DNA of 7,090 bases from RGIG1752 sp045650425 (GCA_045650425.1 JAZRRD010000075.1:1-7090), one strand, 5' to 3'. Positions 1 through 6,317 are shown, numbered from the stretch's first letter. Translations and numbers: made by a program. Notes: generated from the sequence alone by a model not told the origin.

Positions 1-1
1 A

Positions 2-193
2 AAAGAAAAATTTATTCTATCTGCTTATTTTGTGTCAGATATGTCCCTTAAAAAGACTTGCGATCAATTATTTCTGCATACAAATACATTGCAGTATCAA
101 TTAGATAAAATTCATCGCATTACTGGTTATAATCCAAGAAAATTTAAATACTCTTTTATCATCACTTCAATTTTTAGAAAACGAAATATTTAA
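2..193 (+). pseudogene. C-terminal fragment of a PucR/CdaR-type transcriptional regulator (helix-turn-helix domain)
   Basis: The frame is open from the left edge to a TAA at 191-193 and gives 63 residues. Residues 8-48 read as the PucR-type C-terminal helix-turn-helix: AYFVSDMSLKKTCDQLFLHT, then NTLQYQLDKIHRITGYNPRKF. This matches the family pattern of a hydrophobic-rich helix, 'HxNTLxYRLxKIxxxTGxxPRxF'. Proteins of this family regulate sugar-diacid, purine or amino-acid genes and usually carry the DNA-binding domain at the very C-terminus, so only the tail is present here. After NPRKF (about nt 145) the family resemblance fades and the overlapping third frame takes over as a coiled coil. The last residues may therefore be read-through of a recombination or assembly junction rather than a native end. 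The rest of the gene lies outside the window, so it cannot be told whether the N-terminus is intact. The domain assignment is fairly secure; the target genes are unknown. Confidence 0.6.
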
Positions 194-2213
194 TTTAGAA
201 GAACAAATTTTTATATTAGATGAAAGTATAAAATTAACTGAAGATGAAAGTTTATCAAATATTTTAACTATAGAAAAAGAAACATTAAAAATAACATTAG
301 ATGAATTAGAAGAACAGTATAATCAAAACTTAAGTGAGCAAGAAGCTTTAGAATTTCATCTTGGAGAAATTACAAATACAATTAATACCCTTAATGATAG
401 CAAAACTATTTTTGAAACTGAGATAGAAAAGTCGCAAAAAGAATTAAGTGAAATAAAAAAACAAATTTCTTTTTCGGAATCAGAAATAATTAAAAATGAA
501 ACTAAAGCAAATAAAGAGTTTGAAAAAGCAGAAAAAAAATTAAATCAAGCATATAAAGAAATTGAATTGTTAGAAAAACCTGAGTGGTATATTCTAGATA
601 GAGAAACAAATATTGGTTTTTATCAATATAATCAAGATGTTGAAAGAATAAAAAATTTAGGTCAAGTATTTCCTATGGTGTTTTTTGTGGTCGCGGTATT
701 AATTTGTTTAACTTCAATGACAAGAATGGTCGAAGAAGAACGGAGTCAACTTGGAACTTTAAAATCGCTAGGTTTTACAAATGGACAGATTTTACTTAAA
801 TATATTATATATGCACTAATAGCTACTTTAATCGGTTCTTTGATTGGGTTAATTATAGGATTTAATTTACTACCAAGAGTTATATTTATGATGTATCAAT
901 CAATGTACAATATTGGAAACATTTCTATCGAATTTAATTTAAATTATGCTATATTGGCGACCGGAATTGCATTAGCTTGTACTTTGATGGCTACTATTAT
1001 TGTGTGTGTTAAATCTCTTAAAGAGCAACCATCAGAACTACTTAGGCCTAAAACAATTAAGAGCGGAAAAAGAATTCTTTTAGAACGTATTTCTATAGTT
1101 TGGAAGAATCTAGATTTTAATCATAAAGTAACAATGCGTAATGTTTTTAGATATAAAAAAAGAATGATAATGACAATCGTAGGAATTGCAGGGTGTACTG
1201 GGCTTATAATCGCAGGTTTTGGTTTAAAGGATTGTCTTGGAGGAATGGTTACAAGTCAATATGGTGAAATCTTTAAATATGATTTAGAACTTACAATATC
1301 AGAGACTAAGAATAATGATAAAATTTTAAAAAATATTAAAGAATTCCCAGAAATATTAGAAATAGCCAGAATTCAAAAGGAAGCTGTAGAAATAAAAAAT
1401 CATGATACTAAGCAACAAATAATTTTAATTGCTGCTTTAGATAATTTAGATAAATTTATTAGTTTAAAGGATCGTGAAACTAAAGAAAAATTAGATTTGT
1501 CTGGAATTATAGCTACAGAAAAATTAGTAAATTTATTAAAAATAGAAAAAAATGATACATTAGATATTAGAACAGAAAAAGAATATTCTTTAAAGCTGAG
1601 TGGCATTACAGAAAATTATTTGAATCATTATTTATATATTAATAAAGAAATATATAACAGTAATTCATATAATACTTTATTGATAAATACAAAAAATTTA
1701 ACACAAAAAGAAGAAAATATATTAGCAACTAAATTAAAAGAAATCGAAGGCGTTTCTAAAATTACATTTACTTCTAGGATGGCAGATGCTTTTGATGAAA
1801 CTATGAAAAATTTTGAATATGTAGTAATAGTCTTAATAGTTGCAGCAAATCTTTTAGCATTTGTAGTTTTATATAACTTAGCAAGTGTTAATATGTCAGA
1901 AAGACTACGCGAGTTAGCGACAATAAAGGTTTTAGGATTTTATGATAAAGAAGTATTTGACTACATAGGTAGAGAAACAACTATTTTGACTAGTATAAGC
2001 ATGGTGTTTGGAGCTTTTATTGGAAAAATATTAACTACATTTGTAATTAAAACATGCGAATTAGATATAATGATGTTTAATCCAAAAATAGCTCTGATAA
2101 GTTACATATATGGTTTTTTAATTACTATTATGTTTACTATAGTTGTAAATATAACTACCTATTTCGCTTTAAGAAAAATCAAAATGGTTGAATCATTAAA
2201 AAGTGTAGAATAA
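147..2213 (+). pseudogene. 5'-truncated FtsX-family ABC transporter permease (coiled coil plus C-terminal half)
   Basis: The frame is open from 105 to the TAA at 2211-2213, but it has no ATG or GTG near its beginning. The first conventional start is a TTG at 567 without a convincing ribosome binding site. Nt 147-566 encode about 140 residues of Glu/Lys/Leu-rich coiled coil. The conserved family segment PEWYILDRETNIGF follows, then transmembrane segments near residues 35-51, 79-102 and 127-148 (counted from 567), and 199-222. An extracellular domain spans about 225-415, and three more helices lie near 420-442, 474-494 and 509-533. Two FtsX signatures are visible: RSQLGTLKSLGF after the first helix and RLRELATIKVLGF after the fifth. 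Full-length relatives are roughly 1,000 residues or more, with an N-terminal helix and a MacB-like extracellular domain before the coil; all of that is missing. No partner ATPase gene is present. In this family the permease moves lipids, peptides or antimicrobials, or works mechanically on envelope factors; which applies here cannot be told. It is probably a non-functional remnant. Confidence 0.7.
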
Positions 2214-2215
2214 AA

Positions 2216-2449
2216 TGGTGTAAAGTTTACAAAAAGATTAAAACTATAGCGTCTGGAGCTTTTGCTTCAAGTGGTTTACAAGGCGCATTAGTTATACCTT
2301 TTTCAATAACTGATATCGAAGATAGTGCGTTTAATAATACTAATTTAACTGAAGTAATAATAAAGAATACCGAAGGAAGTGTAAATATAAGTGCTTCTGC
2401 ATTTCCATCTACAACAACAATAACATATGATCCAAACTACATCGAATAG
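2216..2449 (+). pseudogene. C-terminal remnant of a BspA-like leucine-rich-repeat (LRR_5) surface protein
   Basis: The frame is open from 2192 to TAG 2447-2449 with no usable start codon. It reads KKIKTIASGAFASSGLQGAL, then VIPFSITDIEDSAFNNTNL, then TEVIIKN and SASAFPSTTTITYDPNY. This is the BspA/LRR_5 repeat pattern (I..I.SGAF....L..V.IP.SVT.I...AF....L..V.I), seen here as about two repeats plus the usual terminal segment in which 'AFPSTTTI' replaces a repeat. Whole proteins of this type are large cell-surface adhesins with many repeats and often a C-terminal bacterial Ig or repeat anchor. Here only about 75 residues remain, directly abutting the stop of the permease fragment (6 bases from 2213 to the first clear LRR codons). 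It is a remnant with a preserved 3' end. It explains most of the long gap between 2214 and 2507. Confidence 0.6.
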
Positions 2450-2452
2450 GCA

Positions 2453-2458
2453 TATAAT
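2453..2458 (+). promoter_or_regulatory. Candidate -10 element for the ZIP transporter gene
   Basis: A perfect TATAAT lies just after the LRR remnant. No good -35 sits 16-18 bases upstream (ATCCAA or similar), so the call is weak. If used, transcription would begin near 2465, placing the 2467-2507 hairpin at the extreme 5' end of the mRNA. Confidence 0.3.
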
Positions 2459-2466
2459 GTAACAAC

Positions 2467-2507
2467 AAAAAATCCTCCTCATAAAATATTTAGAAGGAGG
2501 ATTTTTT
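2467..2507 (+). terminator. 13-bp perfect inverted repeat: terminator-like hairpin that also contains the next gene's Shine-Dalgarno
   Basis: The arms are AAAAAATCCTCCT (2467-2479) and AGGAGGATTTTTT (2495-2507), with a 15-nt loop. An A-run before and a T-run after the 7-bp UCCUCCU/AGGAGGA core give the look of a bidirectional intrinsic terminator for the LRR remnant upstream. The 3' arm also holds AGGAGG (2495-2500), a perfect Shine-Dalgarno placed 7 bases before the proposed ATA start at 2508. The fold would therefore hide the ribosome binding site of the ZIP gene. The repeat is directly visible; whether it acts as terminator, translational lock or both is inference. Confidence 0.65.
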
Positions 2508-3245
2508 ATAACACCGATTATTTTATTTGGAATACTTATTCCTTTTGTTGGAACATCTTTAGGTTCCTCTATGGTATTTTTTTTGAAAAATCAAATTAAC
2601 GAAAAGTTAGAAAAATTATTAATTGGATTTGCTGCTGGAGTTATGATTGCGGCATCAATATGGTCACTTTTAATACCTTCGCTTGAAAAATCCAGTCATT
2701 TAGGTTTATTTTCTTTTTTGCCTGCTGCAATAGGTTTCGTGTTAGGGATATTCTTTTTAATGTTTATAGATAATTTAACAAATAAAATGGAAAATAAAAA
2801 AGATATGTTAAACTTTGCTGTAACCTTACACAATATTCCAGAAGGAATGGCTGTTGGAGTTGTTTTTGCGAGTGTAATTAGTAGAAATGATCCTGTGCTT
2901 TTAGCTGGAGCTTTGGCTTTGGCTTTGGGGATAGCAATTCAAAATTTTCCTGAAGGAGCAATTATTTCAATGCCATTAAAGGCTAAAGGACAATCTAAAT
3001 TAGCTGCGTTTAAAGCAGGTGTTTTATCAGGTATAGTTGAACCTATAGCCTCAATTATAACAATTTTATTAACTAATTTAGTTGTACCTATATTACCATA
3101 TTTATTAAGTTTTGCTGCGGGGTCGATGATTTATGTTGTATCTTCAGAACTTATTCCAGAGTATGGAGCCAAATCTAATTATAAAAATATAGGTATAGCT
3201 TTTGGTTTTACAATCATGATGATTTTAGATGTAGTTTTAGGCTAA
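2508..3245 (+). CDS. ZIP-family divalent metal transporter (GufA/ZupT-like), apparent ATA start
   Basis: This is an integral membrane protein expected to carry Zn2+, Mn2+ or Fe2+ into the cytoplasm. From ATG 2571 it has 224 residues, with the ZIP signatures HNIPEG at 87-92 (metal-binding His and Glu in TM4) and NFPEG at 125-129 (TM5). GIVEPIA at 154-160 and SSELIPE at 191-197 follow. The family's conserved N-terminal helix is encoded upstream of that ATG: nt 2508-2570 read in frame as TPIILFGILIPFVGTSLGSS, leading into VFFLKN. No ATG, GTG or TTG occurs in that stretch. AGGAGG ends exactly 7 bases before the ATA at 2508, which is the right spacing for a start, so 2508 (245 residues) is preferred over 2571, where TM1 would be cut. 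ATA is a very rare start codon and implies weak translation. A mutated ATG or a sequencing error are alternatives. Metal specificity cannot be read from the sequence. Confidence 0.85.
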   Translation: MTPIILFGILIPFVGTSLGSSMVFFLKNQINEKLEKLLIGFAAGVMIAASIWSLLIPSLEKSSHLGLFSFLPAAIGFVLGIFFLMFIDNLTNKMENKKDMLNFAVTLHNIPEGMAVGVVFASVISRNDPVLLAGALALALGIAIQNFPEGAIISMPLKAKGQSKLAAFKAGVLSGIVEPIASIITILLTNLVVPILPYLLSFAAGSMIYVVSSELIPEYGAKSNYKNIGIAFGFTIMMILDVVLG

Positions 3246-3258
3246 AATTTGGTGAAAT

Positions 3259-3287
3259 TTGCAAAATGTTACTTTTTGCGATATAAT
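3259..3287 (+). promoter_or_regulatory. engB promoter
   Basis: TTGCAA (3259-3264) and a perfect TATAAT (3282-3287) are separated by 17 bases, a good sigma-A-type promoter immediately after the ZIP stop codon. The expected start site near 3294 would give a leader of only about 10 bases, beginning around the GGTGAT ribosome binding site. A short imperfect inverted repeat (TTGCAAAA / TTTTGCGA, 3259-3281) covers the spacer and could be an operator. Confidence 0.6.
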
Positions 3288-3303
3288 GGCTCTGGTGATA
3301 TAA

Positions 3304-3894
3304 ATGCAAATTGATTCGGTTGAATTATCAAATATAGCAGTAAGGATAAGTCAATATCCAACTGATAATTTACCAGAGTTCTTATTAGTAGGTAGAAGTA
3401 ATGTAGGAAAAAGTAGTTTTATAAATACATTGATTGAAAGAAAAAATTTCGCGCGTACTAGTTCTAAACCAGGAAAAACTCAAACGTTAAATTTCTATTT
3501 GGTAAATAAATCATTTTACTTAGTAGATGTTCCAGGTTATGGTTATGCAAGTGGAGGTAAAACTCAACAAAAGAAATTTGGGCTAATGATCGAAGAATAC
3601 TTAAAAAGTAGACCAGAATTAAAGACGGTTTTCTTACTTATTGATTATCGTCATAAACCTACGGAAGATGATGTGTTAATGTATAACTTCCTAAAGTACT
3701 ATGATTTAGATATTAAAATCGTTGCTACTAAATATGATAAAGTAGGTAAAAATGCTCGTATTAAACAAGACAAATTAATTAGAGATACTTTAAAACTTTC
3801 TGAAAATGAAATATTTATACCTTTTTCGACGATTACTAAAAAAGGTAAGGAAGAAGTCTATCAAGAAATACTTAACAAAATAAGTGTAAGCTAA
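3304..3894 (+). CDS. engB: Ribosome-assembly GTPase EngB (YsxC/YihA)
   Basis: This cytoplasmic GTPase of the TrmE-Era-EngA-EngB family is required for assembly of the 50S ribosomal subunit; in Bacillus subtilis it is the essential protein YsxC. The protein has 196 residues, the usual family length. Motifs seen are the P-loop GRSNVGKSS (residues 30-38), the switch I region KPGKTQTLNFY (55-65) with the conserved Thr, DVPGYGYA (75-82) as G3, and TKYDK (142-146) as G4 (usually TKxDK). The C-terminal FSTITKKGKEE holds G5 and the final helix. The ATG at 3304 is preceded by GGTGAT and a good promoter. The stop lies inside the stem of the downstream terminator. Upstream is the ZIP gene and downstream, past a pilin gene, is der, another large-subunit assembly GTPase, but separate promoters suggest independent control. 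Confidence 0.96.
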   Translation: MQIDSVELSNIAVRISQYPTDNLPEFLLVGRSNVGKSSFINTLIERKNFARTSSKPGKTQTLNFYLVNKSFYLVDVPGYGYASGGKTQQKKFGLMIEEYLKSRPELKTVFLLIDYRHKPTEDDVLMYNFLKYYDLDIKIVATKYDKVGKNARIKQDKLIRDTLKLSENEIFIPFSTITKKGKEEVYQEILNKISVS

Positions 3895-3916
3895 TAATAA
3901 GTTTATTAGCTTTTTT
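3888..3916 (+). terminator. Intrinsic terminator of engB
   Basis: A 10-bp perfect stem AAGCTAATAA (3888-3897) / TTATTAGCTT (3903-3912), with the 5-base loop TAAGT, is followed by TTTT. The stem includes the last codons and TAA of engB. It insulates engB from the pilin gene. Confidence 0.85.
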
Positions 3917-3929
3917 CTATGCGTTGGTT

Positions 3930-3935
3930 TATAAT
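3930..3935 (+). promoter_or_regulatory. Candidate -10 element for the pilin-like gene
   Basis: A perfect TATAAT lies 24 bases before the preferred GTG start and directly after the engB terminator, so the gene needs its own promoter here. The -35 region falls in the terminator stem and T-run and has no good match, so an activator or a weak promoter is possible. Confidence 0.4.
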
Positions 3936-3942
3936 AAATAAT

Positions 3943-3948
3943 AGGTGA
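3943..3948 (+). promoter_or_regulatory. Ribosome binding site deciding the pilin start
   Basis: AGGTGA lies 5 bases before the GTG at 3954. The other in-frame GTG at 3945 lies inside this site and so cannot be served by it. The site therefore favours 3954. Confidence 0.6.
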
Positions 3949-3953
3949 TAATA

Positions 3954-4352
3954 GTGAAGAAATTAGATAAAAAAGGTTTTACCTTAACAGAACTTTTAGC
4001 TACAATTGCAATATTAGCAATAGTTGCAACTATTGCAACTCCGGCGGTAATTGGAGTATCAAACGCTATTAAAAAAAATATGTATGAATCTAAAGTAAAA
4101 TTGATTTTACAAAATGCTAAATTATATGGCGAGGATGATGAAAATTTAGCTGAAATAAGTGTTAAAGATTTATGTGATAAAGATTATATAAATAAAGATG
4201 ATAATGCATCTGATTCAGAATGTATTTTAAATCCTAAGGATAATAAATCGATGGGGAATTGCAAAATTAATATTACTAGAAATAATGGTAGAGTAATTAC
4301 TTCGTGGAAATATTGGGGAGACAGTCCAACTATTCAAGAAGGTTGTAATTAA
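3954..4352 (+). CDS. Type IV pilin-like protein (prepilin N-terminal methylation motif)
   Basis: The start is taken as GTG 3954, giving 132 residues, because AGGTGA sits just before it; GTG 3945 would add three residues. The N-terminus is MKKLDKKG|FTLTELLA: a short basic leader, the Gly-Phe prepilin-peptidase site (8/9), Glu at mature position 5, and a hydrophobic helix to about residue 35. This is the class III (type IV pilin / pseudopilin) signature. The rest (about 40-132) is a small, Asp/Asn/Lys-rich extracellular domain with four cysteines at 74, 90, 103 and 131, enough for two disulfides, the last one residue from the end. Proteins of this kind are assembled by a pilus machine using a PilB-like ATPase, a PilC-like membrane protein and a PilD/ComC peptidase, none of which is in the window. 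It lies alone between engB and der. Whether it is a major pilin or a minor/competence pseudopilin is not decidable. Confidence 0.88.
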   Translation: MKKLDKKGFTLTELLATIAILAIVATIATPAVIGVSNAIKKNMYESKVKLILQNAKLYGEDDENLAEISVKDLCDKDYINKDDNASDSECILNPKDNKSMGNCKINITRNNGRVITSWKYWGDSPTIQEGCN

Positions 4353-4371
4353 TATTAATTTGTGTTAAAAT
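4343..4371 (+). promoter_or_regulatory. der promoter
   Basis: TTGTAA (4343-4348), a 17-base spacer, and TAAAAT (4366-4371) preceded by TGT (an extended -10). The -35 overlaps the last codons of the pilin gene, so der can be transcribed apart from it. A start near 4378 would leave a leader of about 20 bases carrying AAAGGGG (4384-4390), 7 bases before the ATG. Confidence 0.6.
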
Positions 4372-4397
4372 AGCGAAATTAAGAAAGGGGATACCTT

Positions 4398-5717
4398 ATG
4401 AAAAAAACAGTATGTTTAATTGGGAGACCTAATGTCGGAAAAAGTACAATATTTAATCGTCTAATCAAAGAAAAAAAATCAATTATTATGGATACTCCGG
4501 GTATAACTAGAGATCGTATTTATGGAAATGTAACTCATAAGAATAAAACATTTCATTTAATTGATACTGGTGGTATAGATTTAGGTAATGAAGATTTTAA
4601 TCAAGATATAATTGCTCAAGCAACATTAGCTATCGATGAGTCAGATATTATTTTATTTGTCGTAGATGGTAAAGAAGATTTAAATATTAATGATTTTAAA
4701 GTAAGGGACATGCTTATTAAAAGCGATAAAGAGGTTTATGTTGTTGTTAATAAAATAGATAACGAGGAAAGAAAAGACAACATTTATGCATTCTATGAAT
4801 TAGGGTTTGAACATATTTTTTCTGTGAGTGGAGAACATAACTTAGGATTTATTGAACTATTAGATGCGATAACTAAAGAAATGAATGAAAATGAGGAAAT
4901 AGATGAAGATAATATTTTAAAATTTTCAATTATAGGTAGACCTAATGTAGGAAAAAGCTCTTTGATAAATGCATTACTAAATGAAGAAAGAGTAATTGTA
5001 AGTAATGTCGCAGGAACTACTCGTGATGCAGTAGATACTAAATTTACTTATGATCATAATGAATATATTGCCATTGATACGGCAGGAATGCGTAAAAAAG
5101 GGCGTATTTATGAAAATGTTGAAAAATATAGTTTAATTCGTAGTTTAAAAGCTATTGAACGTAGTGATGTTTGCGTAATTGTAATTGATGCTGAAACAGG
5201 AATTATTGAACATGATAAACATATTGCTTCATATGCGATTGAAGCAGGAAAAGGAATTGTTTTAGTAGTAAATAAATGGGATACCGTAGAAAATCCTGAT
5301 AAAGATATCAAAGTTTGGAAAAAAGCTATTGAAAATAATTTTCAATTTATACCATTTGCCAAACTAGTATTTTTATCTGCTAAAACAAAAAAAAGAATTC
5401 ATATGTTAATGCCAGAAATAATTTCTGCTTATGAAAATAATCGTAAAGAAATTAAAACATCTTCTTTAAATGATGTTATAACTGAAGCTGCTGCGCTTCA
5501 TCCAGCACCTTCATATAAGGGAAAAAGACTTAAAATATATTTCGTTAGTCAAACGGCGACTTGTCCACCAAAATTTACTTTCAAAGTAAATAATAAAGGA
5601 TTAGTACATTTTAGTTATGAAAGATATTTGGAAAATAAAATTAGAGAAAATTTTGATTTGACAGGAACTCCAATTATATTGCAGTTTAAAAATAAAAGTG
5701 AAAAAAATGAAGATTAA
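4398..5717 (+). CDS. der: Double-domain ribosome-assembly GTPase Der (EngA)
   Basis: Der is the only bacterial GTPase with two tandem G domains. It binds the nascent 50S subunit in the cytoplasm and is essential in well-studied bacteria. The protein has 439 residues, the typical length. G domain 1 has GRPNVGKST (9-17), DTPGITRDR (32-40), DTGG (56-59) and NKID (118-121). G domain 2 has GRPNVGKSS (180-188), GTTRDAVD (206-213), DTAGMRKK (227-234) and NKWD (292-295). The C-terminal KH-like domain follows from about 350, with KIYFVSQTATCPPKFTFKVN and the late GTPIILQFKNK. The acidic linker NENEEIDEDN (163-172) separates the G domains. The start is well supported by AAAGGGG with a 7-base spacer. 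The stop overlaps the stop of the convergent regulator gene, and the last codons form one arm of a bidirectional terminator. All catalytic motifs are intact. Confidence 0.98.
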   Translation: MKKTVCLIGRPNVGKSTIFNRLIKEKKSIIMDTPGITRDRIYGNVTHKNKTFHLIDTGGIDLGNEDFNQDIIAQATLAIDESDIILFVVDGKEDLNINDFKVRDMLIKSDKEVYVVVNKIDNEERKDNIYAFYELGFEHIFSVSGEHNLGFIELLDAITKEMNENEEIDEDNILKFSIIGRPNVGKSSLINALLNEERVIVSNVAGTTRDAVDTKFTYDHNEYIAIDTAGMRKKGRIYENVEKYSLIRSLKAIERSDVCVIVIDAETGIIEHDKHIASYAIEAGKGIVLVVNKWDTVENPDKDIKVWKKAIENNFQFIPFAKLVFLSAKTKKRIHMLMPEIISAYENNRKEIKTSSLNDVITEAAALHPAPSYKGKRLKIYFVSQTATCPPKFTFKVNNKGLVHFSYERYLENKIRENFDLTGTPIILQFKNKSEKNED

Positions 5718-5743
5718 TTATTAATGTTAACCTTCATTTTTTT
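5701..5743. terminator. Bidirectional terminator shared by der and the convergent regulator gene
   Basis: The perfect 12-bp inverted repeat AAAAAAATGAAG (5701-5712) / CTTCATTTTTTT (5732-5743) has a 19-base AT-rich loop. Read rightward it ends der with a T7 run; read leftward it ends the minus-strand gene with a T7 run. Both arms are protein-coding: the left in the last codons of der, the right in the last codons of the regulator. The GC content of the stem is low, so efficiency may be modest. Confidence 0.7.
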
Positions 5744-5986
5744 AGAGTCAATTCTTTTTTCGGCAATTAATTTACTTTCATCAAAAGTAATTAATTCAAC
5801 TAATGTTACATTCAATTTTTCGGCTAAATTATCAAGAAAGTTTATTGTAACATTAATTTCGCCTCTTTCAACACTAGCTAAATATTGATAAGAAAGGCCA
5901 AGTTGATTATAAAATTCTTCTTGACTAAGTTTAGCTTTAAAACGTAAATATTTTAAATTCATTCCTATAATTTTTTTAGTGTCCAT
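5714..5986 (-). CDS. XRE-family helix-turn-helix transcriptional regulator
   Basis: This is a 90-residue single-domain DNA-binding protein. The HTH_3 fold spans about residues 8-63: NLKYLRFKAKLSQEEF (helices 1-2), the recognition part LSYQYLASVERGE (31-43) with the typical 'Y(L/I)xxxExG' ending, then FLDNLAEKLNV and a hydrophobic VTLVELITF. A basic tail (KRIDSKKMKVN) follows. ATG 5986 is chosen over internal Met9 because residues 1-8 (MDTKKIIG) are a usual family N-terminus. The ribosome binding site is weak (GATGAAG just before the start). It is convergent with der, with stop codons overlapping, and divergent from a second small HTH gene across a 118-bp spacer. It probably regulates itself and that neighbour, as Cro/CI-type pairs do, but the target is inferred only from arrangement. 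Confidence 0.85.
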   Translation of the reverse strand: MDTKKIIGMNLKYLRFKAKLSQEEFYNQLGLSYQYLASVERGEINVTINFLDNLAEKLNVTLVELITFDESKLIAEKRIDSKKMKVNINN

Positions 5987-6003
5987 ACTTCATCACTAAA
6001 ATA

Positions 6004-6032
6004 AATATATTTAATATGGGTCCAAAAGTCTA
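6004..6032 (-). promoter_or_regulatory. Candidate promoter of the minus-strand regulator
   Basis: On the minus strand TAGACT (6032-6027), a 17-base spacer and TATATT (6009-6004) give 4/6 and 5/6 matches to the sigma-A consensus. The start would be near 5997 with a leader of about ten bases. In so AT-rich a region chance matches are common. Confidence 0.35.
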
Positions 6033-6043
6033 CCTAGTTATAT

Positions 6044-6053
6044 CTTTAGAAAG
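6044..6053. promoter_or_regulatory. Short palindrome CTTTAGAAAG, candidate operator
   Basis: CTTT-AG-AAAG is a dyad two bases upstream of the TTGACA of the rightward regulator promoter and within the spacer between two divergent HTH genes. Its place suits an operator for one of them. Four-base arms are short and could be chance. Confidence 0.25.
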
Positions 6054-6054
6054 T

Positions 6055-6083
6055 TTGACAAAAATAATAAAATAACATATCAT
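6055..6083 (+). promoter_or_regulatory. Promoter of the rightward small HTH gene
   Basis: A perfect TTGACA (6055-6060), a 17-base spacer and TATCAT (6078-6083, 5/6). Transcription would start near 6090, with GGAGAG (6090-6095) as ribosome binding site 9 bases before ATG 6105. It may also drive the downstream SpoVIF-like gene. Confidence 0.7.
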
Positions 6084-6104
6084 TGAAATGGAGAGATTAG
6101 TACT

Positions 6105-6317
6105 ATGGAAAAGAAAAAATACTCAAAACTAGCAGAACTAAGAATAAAAAATAATTACACTTATTTAGATATGGCCAAATTGTTAAATTTAAGCAAATCT
6201 TATTATTGGCAACTTGAAAATGGGAATAGAAATTTATATTATAGTGTAGCTAAAAAAATAGCAAATATCTTTAATTTAAAACCGGATGATATTTTTTATG
6301 AAGATGAGCAAAAATAG
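6105..6317 (+). CDS. Small Cro/CI-type (XRE) helix-turn-helix protein
   Basis: This 70-residue protein is almost entirely one HTH domain: LAELRIKNNYTYLDMAKLLN (9-28; helices 1-2), the recognition helix LSKSYYWQLENGNRNL (29-44) ending in the family 'ExGxR', then AKKIANIFNLKPDDIFY (49-65). It is the length of phage Cro-like and small plasmid or chromosomal XRE regulators. It has a strong TTGACA promoter and a GGAGAG ribosome binding site. It is divergent from the 90-residue XRE regulator and lies 34 bases upstream of the SpoVIF-like gene, with no terminator between, so co-transcription is likely. There are no phage structural or integrase genes nearby. Targets are unknown. Confidence 0.85.
   Translation: MEKKKYSKLAELRIKNNYTYLDMAKLLNLSKSYYWQLENGNRNLYYSVAKKIANIFNLKPDDIFYEDEQK

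Noticed and set aside
1400..1606. Minus-strand open frame of 68 codons opposite the permease
   Set aside because: It lies wholly opposite a coding frame with clear FtsX-type features, has no ribosome binding site and no recognisable domain; it is a composition shadow.
3261..3279. Hairpin GCAAAA / TTTTGC as a terminator for the ZIP gene
   Set aside because: The stem is short and AT-rich, lacks a T-run after it, and lies inside a good promoter; at most an operator-like dyad.
5108..5311. Minus-strand open frame of 67 codons opposite der
   Set aside because: It is antisense to the second G domain of Der, which is fully conserved on the plus strand; no independent signal.
5714..6317. Prophage immunity region or toxin-antitoxin pair
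   Set aside because: The HTH pair is suggestive, but no integrase, replication, structural or toxin gene is near, and both proteins are single HTH domains.
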